A stretch of DNA of 64,000 nt from UBA946 sp031550725 (GTDB lineage Bacteria > Bacillota > Clostridia > Oscillospirales > Ruminococcaceae). How positions within the stretch are numbered: the first letter of the stretch is position 1; each line of letters opens with the position of its first letter. The stretch is from the NCBI GenBank assembly GCA_031550725.1, contig JAVBOH010000013.1, positions 36,998 to 100,997 of the forward strand. The letters are read 5' to 3'. Below the pieces are notes generated by a model, which searched no databases, was not told the DNA's origin, and saw nothing but the letters and a program-made list of their open reading frames with translations. Positions 8,901 through 16,536 of this stretch are shown here, piece by piece. Position numbers and translations under genes: made by a program.

Positions 8901-11500
8901 TCACCTTTAATGACACCCGAAAATTTTATATTATTGTCCTCAAGCTGCTTAACTACATCAGCAGTAATATCCTTATCAATATTGGTATATGTTTTTTGAG
9001 GGATATATCGAAATGCCGTATTCCCAAGAACAATATCGCCATTCTTAGTTCGTTTATTGTCAGCGAATAGGTCTGCTTTAACGTCATTTTCTTTGTTATT
9101 CGTTTGGGGGACAATATTGATATTAGGCTGTTCCTTTTCTGTTTTAATAATATTTGGTTGGCTTTTTTCAATTACTGACTGCACAATTTCTTTTTGCTTA
9201 TCGGGGTGAGTCATGAAATGATTATAAAAAGCTGCATTCTCCAATATATTTTCATGAAGTATAGCTAGTGCTATTTTAGGCAATAGACTATTCAGAATAT
9301 CTTCTTTAATAAAGTTATCTTTATTATTTCTTACAGTGTCATTGTATAAAGCCATACTTTCAAGTTTTGCATATAAACTAGAAAAAGCAGAAGTCGAATT
9401 ATCTTCGACCACTGCTTTTTCAGAACTATTTATAGGAGATTTTGAAGTTAGCGAAATACTATCTCTGTCAGTGCTTGTTCCTCTGCTTCCATTTGATACT
9501 GCTGACGGAGATGAACTGTCCTCATGAAGTCGTCTATTGCTGCCTTGAATTCCTCCGACTTCAACTTCTTGTCTGTTATGTTCTCTATCAACTCCTGTGC
9601 TTCCTCGTTGATTTCCTCGCAATGCTGATACAGCTTGTTCTCCCATATCAACATCAGCCAGTCGGCTTGTTTGTGTTCCTTGAGATATTTTAGTCTTAAC
9701 ATCCCAAACTTGCCCAGTTCGGCTGGTGGGGTTTCTAAATTCATCATTGGCAGGTAAGTCCATGTTTCTAAGTCTAGTCTGTACCACTTGTTGTTCTCCT
9801 GCATATACATTGGAACGTGCTGTTGCTTCTCCTCGTTCCATAGATACTCTATCCCGTCCTTGTTCCTGTAGTTCTCCATGTTCAATACTCCTATCTTTAT
9901 TTAATATTACTGTATTTTCTATCAAATTCTCAAGTGGCACTGCAATCTTGTTCATTGCAACACCCATTTCAGCAACATCTCTAACTGACATTTCTTCAAT
10001 TCCGTCAAACATATCATAATCATAATCAAAATCTAATCCAAATTTGCAATAAATCTCGTAGCACATACTAACTTGCAGCATTTCTTTAACATTGTCTTTG
10101 ATATTCATGTTGTTAATTTCATCGGCAACAATGTTTGAAATTAAGTTTTCTACATCATTTTCAACAAAACCATATGAATTTGTTAAAGCTTCCATTACAG
10201 CTTTAACATTTGTATCAATAATATGATTTTTTGCTATTTCATATGGTTTAACGGTTTGCGAATTATCAAAAACAAATGTTGCAGAATGTTTGCCATTAGT
10301 GTCTGTCAGAATAGGTATTCCTCTTGAGAACATTTCAACAGAATTGCCCTCATCTTTCCATTCTTTAAACGTTTTGCAATCTGTTGCATTTGGATTTTCT
10401 GAATATATAAGTAATTTTGATGAAAAATTATGTTCTTGTTGCAGTTCTGATATTTTTAACTCGGCAGAAAATTCAAGAAATTTCTTCCATTCCTCCGAAT
10501 TTGATGTCACTTTTTCAATGTCCGTAATGTATGTATTTTTAACCACATTAACGTCCACGTCATTATCTCCTTTACTATTGTAACACATTAAATCACTAAA
10601 GTCAAGAGTTTTATCTAAATTCCCCGACTTTAATTGTTCATTCCAATCCTTATATGGTGCAACCGTGCTTATACGGTGCATTGATGGGTATTTTTCTTGC
10701 AATCTTTTGACAAAATTCTGTCCTGCAGTGTCGCTGTCAACGCACAAAAAGGTCTTTTCGGGGGGTATACCATATCTTTCAATGGTACTTTCAACTGTTC
10801 CCGACTTAACTCCAATCATGCTCACAAGCCTATGATTGTCAAGTTCATTCTTATACATTTGCAAATATGAAAGCAAGTCAATCGAACTTTCAAAGAAAAG
10901 GGCATTCTCACCCTTTCCTTTACATACTTCAAATCCATACCCATATGCAGATTCGGGAATAATTCCTTTAAATTTGAAATCACTTGAAGTGCCGACACGT
11001 TCACCACCAACAGTTGAGCCATTTTCATCAATAATTTTGAAAACTACATTGTTCTTGACATCTTGTGTAATACTGCCTTGTTTTACGAGGTCAAGCACCA
11101 TATTGTAGTCAAGTCCTCTCGTCCTTGATAGATACGCTAAAGCACGACTAGCATTTGGGCTTTCATCAATTTGAATTATCTTTTTTACCTTGACTGGAAT
11201 TGGTGGTGTTGGTGGTTTTATTTCGTTTTTGTGGTTTATCCCGAATGTTCTACCCTCATTAAGAATATCAACAGCTTCAACGAATGACTTGTTATAATAT
11301 TCTCGAATAAAACTAATTGCCTTGCCACCTTTTTGTTGACTGTTCCAAAACCACTTATTACCAGTAATTACAAGGCTGTCATGAGCTGCCATTTTGTAAC
11401 TGTTTCCAATGCGAACAAGGTTTTCACCCTGTCGCATGAGGAATTCAGCTAGATTAACGGAATCAGCATGATTTATTTCTTCCTGCGTTTTGCTCGGCAT
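2996..11500 (-). CDS. giant ICE protein: primase-like TOPRIM, N6-methylase and SNF2 helicase
   Basis: 2834 aa. Residues 1-85 are a primase-associated N-terminal fold. About 115-290 are DUF3991/TOPRIM with FFESSID (E204) and CVDSDTAGQ (253-261). About 540-690 is a low-complexity linker. About 1170-1320 is an N6-adenine methylase core with YVGWGGLSKAF, EPAMGIGNFF and GNVPFGE (an NPPF variant). About 1930-2470 is an SNF2/DEAD helicase with FAHEVGAGKTYEM (Walker A), VDEAHMFKN (Walker B), ATGTPISN and QRAGRMIRQG. The C-terminus carries KEKPKFTLELMKS, shared with the upstream neighbour. Such giants are typical of Clostridial ICEs and are thought to process or protect transferred DNA. It starts three bases after the stop of the 1325-aa gene, so translation is probably coupled. 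Confidence 0.9.
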   Translation of the reverse strand: MPSKTQEEINHADSVNLAEFLMRQGENLVRIGNSYKMAAHDSLVITGNKWFWNSQQKGGKAISFIREYYNKSFVEAVDILNEGRTFGINHKNEIKPPTPPIPVKVKKIIQIDESPNASRALAYLSRTRGLDYNMVLDLVKQGSITQDVKNNVVFKIIDENGSTVGGERVGTSSDFKFKGIIPESAYGYGFEVCKGKGENALFFESSIDLLSYLQMYKNELDNHRLVSMIGVKSGTVESTIERYGIPPEKTFLCVDSDTAGQNFVKRLQEKYPSMHRISTVAPYKDWNEQLKSGNLDKTLDFSDLMCYNSKGDNDVDVNVVKNTYITDIEKVTSNSEEWKKFLEFSAELKISELQQEHNFSSKLLIYSENPNATDCKTFKEWKDEGNSVEMFSRGIPILTDTNGKHSATFVFDNSQTVKPYEIAKNHIIDTNVKAVMEALTNSYGFVENDVENLISNIVADEINNMNIKDNVKEMLQVSMCYEIYCKFGLDFDYDYDMFDGIEEMSVRDVAEMGVAMNKIAVPLENLIENTVILNKDRSIEHGELQEQGRDRVSMERGEATARSNVYAGEQQVVQTRLRNMDLPANDEFRNPTSRTGQVWDVKTKISQGTQTSRLADVDMGEQAVSALRGNQRGSTGVDREHNRQEVEVGGIQGSNRRLHEDSSSPSAVSNGSRGTSTDRDSISLTSKSPINSSEKAVVEDNSTSAFSSLYAKLESMALYNDTVRNNKDNFIKEDILNSLLPKIALAILHENILENAAFYNHFMTHPDKQKEIVQSVIEKSQPNIIKTEKEQPNINIVPQTNNKENDVKADLFADNKRTKNGDIVLGNTAFRYIPQKTYTNIDKDITADVVKQLEDNNIKFSGVIKGDTATLTVTASDLNKLNDVINNVSKASENIVETNEQKETPIQQEEPKEPVISMQHEEIKEPVVSVNDNQKHNIELGDVFLLNDNECAVTSISGLYPNDVCITELYAISGLQMNGTKNIDIDKLNREGEFLGNVKDMPEKAEKYNDFLPKSLIENSQKVIENTDEYAILDTDTLIIEKTEGYFPFEKVFDEDVLQANNIKTSIVDEEPTILQDSNILEETEHQFDFEEIEKIAAEPPIIEDEVIDTISENENIADIVEETSSRFKITDEHLGEGGAKEKFKNNIAAITTLKSIEADEREATPEEQEIMSKYVGWGGLSKAFDSNIPEWQNEFRQLRNILSNDEYEAAASSTNNAFYTSPVIIEAMYNALDSMGFEGGNILEPAMGIGNFFGVLPDKIANESQLMGVELDSISGRIAKQLYPEADISINGFEKMKFDNNQFDLAIGNVPFGEVSLFDKTKAYKNLKIHDYFFIKSADKIRSGGIMAFVTSKGTLDKNDNTVRKMLAQKCDLLGAIRLPDTAFKKNAGTDVTSDIIFLQKREKPLKESEINDCNWVHIGKSENGLPINQYFADNPQMVLGTLDVDYRGGTICKTIPEANLKEQLSEAIKNIKGEYTAPEFQPELNEKSTDILPATPDILNFTYTVVDEKLYYRRDDDLVPLKEAEQTGTKADRRKGMCEIADTVKTLLNAQVENRPDDEIQKLQNRLNKQYDDYSSKFGYFNKIANKNPNSLFKNDVRFPLLQSIEKTDGEKFLGKADIFTKRTITPHKAVEHTDTSSEALIVSVSEKAKVDLDYMSELTGFDKDKIVSDLHGVIFPVPELSNNDNIVYQSSEEYLSGNIYEKLENAINAVNENPIFKDNIQALEIAKPEPLSAGDIKIKLGVTWIDPKIIEQFMHETFGTQNSYKQYNNASYQHNPNAIELSYSESGKGAWNITNKTIDRNNLKVSNTFGTKDMNAYQILENVLNATTPKIYEKKLNDEGKEVSVINKKATALVNQKVQEVKNAFDNWVFKDPIRRDDLVSQYNELFNCIKPREYDGSHLKFSGMNPEIKLRPHQENAIAHALFGGNTLFAHEVGAGKTYEMIASAMEGKRLGLHNKALFAVPNHLTEQIGTDFMKLYPNANILVAKPDDFSSNNRKKMCAKIATGNFDAVIVGHSQLIKIPLSPEREQKFIKDQINEITSSIESAKKDDGSRFTVKQLEKTKASLQEKFNKLVNSTTKDQTVTFEELGIDKLIVDEAHMFKNLFIATKMNNIAGISTNDGVQKTQDLYMKCQYLDEKTGGKGVIFATGTPISNSMTEIYSMQKYLQSSELEKHKIKNFDSWAANFGDTVTAGELAPEGNKYKLRTRFAKFVNIPELMNIFKQCADIKTADVLDLKVPNCEKINVSVEPSEFQKNYVKKLSERAEMVQNGLVEPKDDNMLVITNDGRKLGLDQRLINPKAPDDPNSKLNNCVKNVFDIWDKTAADKSTQLIFCDLGVPQSKEDIKKNGVRFCVYDDIKEKLIAKGVPEKEIAFIHDAGDSEVKKAQMFAKVRNGDIRVLIGSTSKMGAGTNVQNKLIASHDLDCPWKPSDMTQRAGRMIRQGNDNKEVQLFRYVTEKTFDAYLFQTLEKKQNFIGQIMTSKCPARVCDDVDEQALDYAEIKALCAGDPRIKERMELDIDVSRLKLLKSGFMTQQYAVEDNILKVLPKQIANAENAINGMKNDIVKASSYAPPRNAEGEEQFTIKLDGKVHTDKAEAGKAIQELATKSAISNMDKAVVVGEYKDFPLAVSFDSYSKNFNMHIQGDITHSTDMSSSDIGNITKLNNLFSAMDKKLSNLESNLEQYKTNLENGKLEIGKPFEFEATLVAKETRLMEITADLEENPVSDIGSEKDDVATEKAEVSDNIKGDTVSVDADTKVEAEKPIAEPTSSAPSEVPTVPKDKPEIADNKPSATPSEKPKPKEKPKFTLELMKSEAFAPRSTKNPAPAKDNSL
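9448..9879 (-). CDS. tnpV: TnpV-like protein encoded out of frame inside the helicase gene
   Basis: 143 aa, same strand as the giant helicase gene but in another frame, overlapping its residues about 541-684. The ATG at 9879 has its own AGGAG eight bases upstream and starts MENYRNKDGIEYLW. The second half, LGKFGMLRLKYLKEHKQADW through EEINEEAQELIE to QALTEIVFR, matches the TnpV family of Tn4451-type transposons (GK(Y/W)GxxxxxYLxEH and a terminal AxEIVxxELIY-like end). GC content is visibly higher here than in flanking DNA. The overlapped frame of the giant is an RGSQ-rich linker, as expected if one frame constrains the other. TnpV is an accessory transposon protein of unknown role. Family match is from memory of its conserved positions. 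Confidence 0.65.
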   Translation of the reverse strand: MENYRNKDGIEYLWNEEKQQHVPMYMQENNKWYRLDLETWTYLPMMNLETPPAELGKFGMLRLKYLKEHKQADWLMLIWENKLYQHCEEINEEAQELIENITDKKLKSEEFKAAIDDFMRTVHLRQQYQMEAEEQALTEIVFR

Positions 11501-11503
11501 TGA

Positions 11504-14500
11504 TTATAACCCCATTTCATTATTTTTTTGAGTAGATTTATCTTTTTCCTGCTGCTTATTACTTCTTGGTGCAAAAACTGCACTTTTCATAAGTTCTAGT
11601 GTGAATTTTGGTTTTTCCTTTGGTTTATCTTCATGAGTTGGAGTATCTTTAACTTGATTTTGCTCTTTATCTTTATCCTTTTCTACTTCGGGAGGAAGAT
11701 TGTTTATAATACCATCAATCATATTTGCGTTACCCTCAATTAATTCTTCAACAGATTTAAGGGGATTTTCCTTTTCCTTTTTCGCAGTGTCAGACTGAAT
11801 ATTTGCAACTGGTTGAACATTTTCATTTTTTATTGAAACTTCAACATTCAACATAGTTGCAATGTCTTGTGAAAAGAAATCCGAATTAAGATTACCACCA
11901 CTAAATTCAAATTCGCCAATAATATCATTCTTCATATCCTTTGGCAGTGCGTTTAAATCAGAAAGTGGAATTCCTGTTGTAGCTGCAACCTTTGTTAAAA
12001 TGTCTGATTCTTTATCAGCTGTAACAATAGGTTCGGGATTAACTGGACGTTCTTCACGCACAAGTTCGGGGTCTGATTTTGTTACTGTAACTTCGTTTGA
12101 TGATTTAAAAAAAGTGTTATTGGGGTCATCAATTGCTGATTTAAGTTCGTTAAAATTTTTAACAGTCAATGTTTCATCATTTGAGTTAGTAAACTTCATT
12201 GATTCAAAACAACTATTAAAACTATCTTTTAAATCGTCATTATCAAATGTTTCACCAAACATATAATCTTTAAAAATACTACCTTTAACAGCAGCATCAC
12301 TTATTAATACACCTTGTTCAACTAAATCAGAAAACATTGGTTGATTAACAACCAAATGATTCAAATTAATCTCTTTCATGATTTCTTTATTGAGTTCAGG
12401 AACAACACTTTCAATTTGTTCATAAAGATTATTTTCATTAAAAGTCTTTTGATACAAATTTGCTATAGAAGTTTGTACCTCACTAGGTAATTCTTTTAGG
12501 TCTTGTGAAGTGAAATAGCAATCATAATTACTTGTAATTTCTTTTAAAGTTGCAAGTGTTTTGCTATCAATTTCTTGAGCTACTGGAGTATTATCTGAAA
12601 TTGATATTGATTCTGCCTTTTCTTCTACTAACTTATCAATTGCAATATTATCTGTTGTTGGTTCTTGTGGTGTATCGACAATTGCTTCTTGTTGATTTGT
12701 TTCAATATTAATGTCATTATTCTCAATTACAATATAACTTTGGTTTTTTGGCTCAACATATTCCTGCACTGGTTCATCAATAGCAATACAATTCTCTAAT
12801 CTTTCATTAAAAAGTTGTTCTTGAAGTGTATTATCCTTTGTTCCATTGCATATGTCCGAAACTAATTCAACAACCTTGTCAAGGTGATAATTTGTGATAG
12901 ATGTGTTTTCTACTGTTCTATCAATATCAGATATATTACCTTGAACACTATTAATACTTACCTCATTTTTATCTACATTTATTGAAACTGAATGTTCGAA
13001 TTCACTGCTTTGCTCTGCTGTTGCGTAGCTTATTGCACTGATTGGTTCTCCATACTCCATCATTGCAGTAAAAGGTTGTTCTGCTGCTGCATATTCCTTA
13101 ATCAAATCAAAAACATTATTATTTGTATCAATAAACATACCAACTTCACCATTCTGCTCAATAGTATAAAGACTACAAATTTCAACTTTTTCTTGAGGTT
13201 CATATAAATCAAAATCAATATCATCTTCCATATTAATTTTATCAGCAATTGATACTGCTTTATTTTGTTCTTCGACTATAGGTAATGGCTGTGGTTCATT
13301 AAATTCATTGATTGACATAGGTGGAATATCATTCGGAATAGGTTCTTTTTGTTCAGCACCAATTACTGGTTCGCTGTTTTGTGGTTGTTCATCAACAACA
13401 GGTTCAGTCTTTTCAACTGTATTTAAGGAGATAGAATCATTTACAATATTCTGAATTAATTCAGCGTTCTCCAGTCCATCATCAGTCATATTGCTTAGGT
13501 ATAAATCAACAATATGTTCTTGCTTTTCACTGTCTAAGCCTTGTAATAATGATACATCTTTATCGCAAAGTGAAGCAATCTCATTTAAGACCTCATCAAT
13601 ATTTACTAGCTCATTTGACGGTTCTATAAGTTCAGTTTTCTCATTATCTTTTGTAGAATTCCATTGTACTGATTGAACATCAACAGTATTTTCAATTGGT
13701 TTTTCCTGTGCTTGTGGCTGTTCCTGCACCTGTTCTTGTTCTTTTTCAACTGCTTTAGCAATAACCGATGAAGTTGCTTCAACGATATTATCAGCTAAAT
13801 CATCAAGATTAGTGCTTGTTTCAATGCCTTTTTCAACTGCCTTTTCAGTAGCAGAAACAACTTTCGCAAATTCCTTATCATCTTTAAGAACCTCACCCTT
13901 TGATATTTTATCAAGATTATCAAGCAACTTTTCTGCTCTATCAAGCTTACCTTGAGATTTATTGAATTTCACTTTTAAGCTTGATAGCTCATTATTTTTA
14001 GAAAATGTTTCACTCATTTTTAGACTTTCAGTGTTTAGGTTATTAGATATATCATTAATCCTAACTTTTAGGTCATTACATTTGTCTTGTGCTTTATCAA
14101 ACGAATGTTGTGTGATAGCTGTCAATCCCTCCATGAAACCGTTTCTGCGTTCCTCTGAGTTCATATTTTTGAAGTTAGAAACAAATTTATTTATAGAACT
14201 GATATTTTTAAGCTTATCCATAACTTTTGAGATTTTTTGATTATTATTTTCAAGTTTGGTTTCATGCCTTTTAATTTTTTGCACACGATTAGGAATTTTG
14301 TTATCGGTTATATCTTTGATTTTATCATTGTTTTTTTCAATGATAGCATCAACAAGTCCTTTTCCAAATGGTGCAGCAGCTTTAACAGCAAGTAACACGC
14401 TATTATCTTTCTTCAAATCATCAATACGATTATATAGCTTATCAACACGAGCTTGATTTTTTTCAATTTTTGCAGTCAAATTATCGTTCTTTTCTGCAAG

Positions 14501-15481
14501 TCGCTCAATTGTTCCCTCGTGTTGTTTAATCGGAATAGAGAATATTGGCAGTGATTTCTCATCAATATCATATTTTTTATCGTTAATAATGCCTTTATCA
14601 ACAGTAGAAGTGGGCTGTTTTATATCATCATTTATATCATTAAGCTTTGATTTTTCTTCTTGAACTGAATTAGGGGTTGGTTGTTGCTCTTTATCTTCAA
14701 TATTTGGTTGTTTTTCAGAAGTGGGAATTTTTTCTTCTTGAACCTTATTATTTTGAGAAATATCCTTTAAAACATCATTAATAGCAGGAACATCAGCTTG
14801 ATTAACTGCAAAAGTAACAGTTTTGTTTGTGTTGTTAAGGCTTAAAGCAAAATCAATATTTTCATTTTGAAGTCGTTTGCTAACTTCTGACATCAAGTCA
14901 GCTGATACTGTAATCTTTGATAGAGGTTGCTTATTTGATTGATTTTGTTCAGTATTTTGTTGAGTTTTTTTAATATGTGGTTGTTCCTGTTGGTGAGAAT
15001 TTTTAATAGCATTTTTAATAAGCGTATTTGTTCTATCTAAATCTGCTTGATTTACTGTTATGGTTGTTACTTTTAATGCTGTATTTGTTCTTGCCGAAAA
15101 CGGAATAGAGCTTTCATTCATTAGCTTTTTTAAGTTTATTTTTTGAGAATTGCTGTCGCCAATAGAAATTTTCTTTTTATTCTCAATATCGCTATAATTA
15201 ATATTACCCCATGAATTATCCTTTTCATTTGGAGCAACGGCTTTTTTTATAGTATCAAAAACTTTGTTGAAATCTGAGTTATCAAAAGTTAAATGAGCAG
15301 TTTCAAGTTCATCGTTATTCTGAGCAGAAAAACGGATATTTTGGTCTGTGAGCAATTTAGCCACATCAATGTTTTTTGTAACATCAAATCCGATGTTCAT
15401 GAAACCTTTATCTTCTATTTCAGTACTTTTAACACTACCCCAAAACCTAGATTTTTGTGTATCCTGATTGATTTCTGGCAT
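11504..15481 (-). CDS. large ICE repeat protein with coiled coil
   Basis: 1325 aa, no enzyme motif recognised. Three similar modules of about 70-80 residues lie in the N-terminal quarter: NIRFSAQNNDELETAHLTF, SIPFSARTNTALKVTTITV and NIDFALSLNNTNKTVTFAV, each followed by an amphipathic helix with NQAD or DNSD. The helicase giant has one such module (NIKFSGVIKGDTATLTV), and PcfB (DUF3801) has a similar layout. About 315-420 is coiled coil (IERLAEKNDNLTAKIEKNQ). A long acidic Q/E-rich middle follows. The last 50 residues contain KPKEKPKFTLELMKS and FAPRS, the same tail as the helicase. It is probably a transfer or DNA-processing accessory acting with the helicase; this is inference. Confidence 0.75.
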   Translation of the reverse strand: MPEINQDTQKSRFWGSVKSTEIEDKGFMNIGFDVTKNIDVAKLLTDQNIRFSAQNNDELETAHLTFDNSDFNKVFDTIKKAVAPNEKDNSWGNINYSDIENKKKISIGDSNSQKINLKKLMNESSIPFSARTNTALKVTTITVNQADLDRTNTLIKNAIKNSHQQEQPHIKKTQQNTEQNQSNKQPLSKITVSADLMSEVSKRLQNENIDFALSLNNTNKTVTFAVNQADVPAINDVLKDISQNNKVQEEKIPTSEKQPNIEDKEQQPTPNSVQEEKSKLNDINDDIKQPTSTVDKGIINDKKYDIDEKSLPIFSIPIKQHEGTIERLAEKNDNLTAKIEKNQARVDKLYNRIDDLKKDNSVLLAVKAAAPFGKGLVDAIIEKNNDKIKDITDNKIPNRVQKIKRHETKLENNNQKISKVMDKLKNISSINKFVSNFKNMNSEERRNGFMEGLTAITQHSFDKAQDKCNDLKVRINDISNNLNTESLKMSETFSKNNELSSLKVKFNKSQGKLDRAEKLLDNLDKISKGEVLKDDKEFAKVVSATEKAVEKGIETSTNLDDLADNIVEATSSVIAKAVEKEQEQVQEQPQAQEKPIENTVDVQSVQWNSTKDNEKTELIEPSNELVNIDEVLNEIASLCDKDVSLLQGLDSEKQEHIVDLYLSNMTDDGLENAELIQNIVNDSISLNTVEKTEPVVDEQPQNSEPVIGAEQKEPIPNDIPPMSINEFNEPQPLPIVEEQNKAVSIADKINMEDDIDFDLYEPQEKVEICSLYTIEQNGEVGMFIDTNNNVFDLIKEYAAAEQPFTAMMEYGEPISAISYATAEQSSEFEHSVSINVDKNEVSINSVQGNISDIDRTVENTSITNYHLDKVVELVSDICNGTKDNTLQEQLFNERLENCIAIDEPVQEYVEPKNQSYIVIENNDINIETNQQEAIVDTPQEPTTDNIAIDKLVEEKAESISISDNTPVAQEIDSKTLATLKEITSNYDCYFTSQDLKELPSEVQTSIANLYQKTFNENNLYEQIESVVPELNKEIMKEINLNHLVVNQPMFSDLVEQGVLISDAAVKGSIFKDYMFGETFDNDDLKDSFNSCFESMKFTNSNDETLTVKNFNELKSAIDDPNNTFFKSSNEVTVTKSDPELVREERPVNPEPIVTADKESDILTKVAATTGIPLSDLNALPKDMKNDIIGEFEFSGGNLNSDFFSQDIATMLNVEVSIKNENVQPVANIQSDTAKKEKENPLKSVEELIEGNANMIDGIINNLPPEVEKDKDKEQNQVKDTPTHEDKPKEKPKFTLELMKSAVFAPRSNKQQEKDKSTQKNNEMGL

Positions 15482-15493
15482 AGATAATTCCTC

Positions 15494-16144
15494 CTAATTT
15501 CTTTCCATTTGTTGTTGCATATACCACTCAAGGCATATTTTTCTCTGTTCATAATCGGGAATGGCAACAAGCAAACCAACATCAACTTTTTGTAGTTTAT
15601 CAATTAATTCAATTTGCTCTTTCGTCAAATACGGTCTGATGCTCCCACCTTTAGGAATGCCATTCGCTTCACGAAATTTTCTTGCAGACATTCCTAAAGC
15701 AAGTCTATTAATCATATCACTCTCATTGCTGTAATGATAAGGCTTAGGATTATCATGTATTAACTTAATATTATCACTTAGTAATGCAAATTCCTTTGTT
15801 GTAGTTTGTAACGTCTTTATATATTCTTCCATTTCATTAAAATGCTTGATATATAACTCTTTAATTTGTGCAGCTTTTGCACCCCTATATCCCATTGCCA
15901 AAAACATGAAACCATCTCTTGTCATTTCATAACATTTTTGATTTCTATTCCAGTCATCCTTGTAAGAGGTCTCCTTAAAGTTTAGGAGACCAAACTCTTT
16001 AGAACAATCTAAATTTTTTATATCTGTAAGAACATTATCATGCCTTTTGTCAAAAAACTTTGCAACAAATAAGCTATTAACCTTTACCGTTCCTTGTATA
16101 TCTGCAAATAAACCATATGTATTAATAGGTACTAACTTTTTCAT
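15494..16144 (-). CDS. Rha-family phage regulatory protein
   Basis: 216 aa. The N-terminal 100 residues match the Rha (pRha) domain: VNSLFVAKFFDKRHDNVLTD, LNFKETSYKDDWNRNQKCYEM, then TRDGFMFLAMGY and AAQIKELYIKHFNEME. This domain is found in phage antirepressor-like proteins that interfere with host integration factor or repressor functions. The C-terminus (residues 130-216) is a separate domain ending EWYMQQQMERN. The start has AAAGGGG upstream. It lies first in a tight run with the 1325-aa protein (12-base gap), so it may regulate ICE gene expression. A phage origin by exchange is likely. Confidence 0.8.
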   Translation of the reverse strand: MKKLVPINTYGLFADIQGTVKVNSLFVAKFFDKRHDNVLTDIKNLDCSKEFGLLNFKETSYKDDWNRNQKCYEMTRDGFMFLAMGYRGAKAAQIKELYIKHFNEMEEYIKTLQTTTKEFALLSDNIKLIHDNPKPYHYSNESDMINRLALGMSARKFREANGIPKGGSIRPYLTKEQIELIDKLQKVDVGLLVAIPDYEQRKICLEWYMQQQMERN

Positions 16145-16180
16145 TTTAAACCCCTTTCAATCATAATCCAATAATATATA

Positions 16181-16453
16181 TCAATACCTTTTTACCATTT
16201 CTATAAATTTCTCCACTGTTTCTGCATAAAAATAATCAGCAAACCACATATCATATTCAACAACAGAATTCCATTTAGTAGAGTTAGTAGTAAGAAAATG
16301 TGTACCTAAACTATTTGCTAATGTCAGCTTATTTCCATGCCAAAATCCCATTGGATATTTATTAAGTTCTGATGTTATTTTCTGCATAATAGTTTTTGCT
16401 GATACCGTATCACAATTAACTAAATCTAATGCTACTTTATTTTTGGTTTGCAT
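16181..16453 (-). CDS. hypothetical 90-aa protein
   Basis: 90 aa, MQTKNKVALDLVNCDTVSAK... ending AETVEKFIEMVKRY. I do not recognise a family. It has no signal peptide or membrane segment, and several aromatic residues (WHGNKL, YDMWFADYFYAE) suggest a small folded domain. It sits between the PAPS-reductase-like gene and the Rha-like gene on the same strand with short gaps. The ribosome site is weak. It may be an ICE accessory gene. Confidence 0.5.
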   Translation of the reverse strand: MQTKNKVALDLVNCDTVSAKTIMQKITSELNKYPMGFWHGNKLTLANSLGTHFLTTNSTKWNSVVEYDMWFADYFYAETVEKFIEMVKRY

Positions 16454-16517
16454 ATTATCGCTTATTACAATAGTGTGTTTTACTAATTTCAGAATAAAAA
16501 TCTCTCCTTTTCTTGAA

Positions 16518-16536
16518 AAGTGTCATAATGTCACTT
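16518..16536. repeat. imperfect GTGTCAT-AATGTCAC palindrome
   Basis: AAGTGTCAT / AATGTCACTT arms with one mismatch, overlapping the stop codon of the 16523 gene. T-runs flank it on both strands. Confidence 0.5.
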
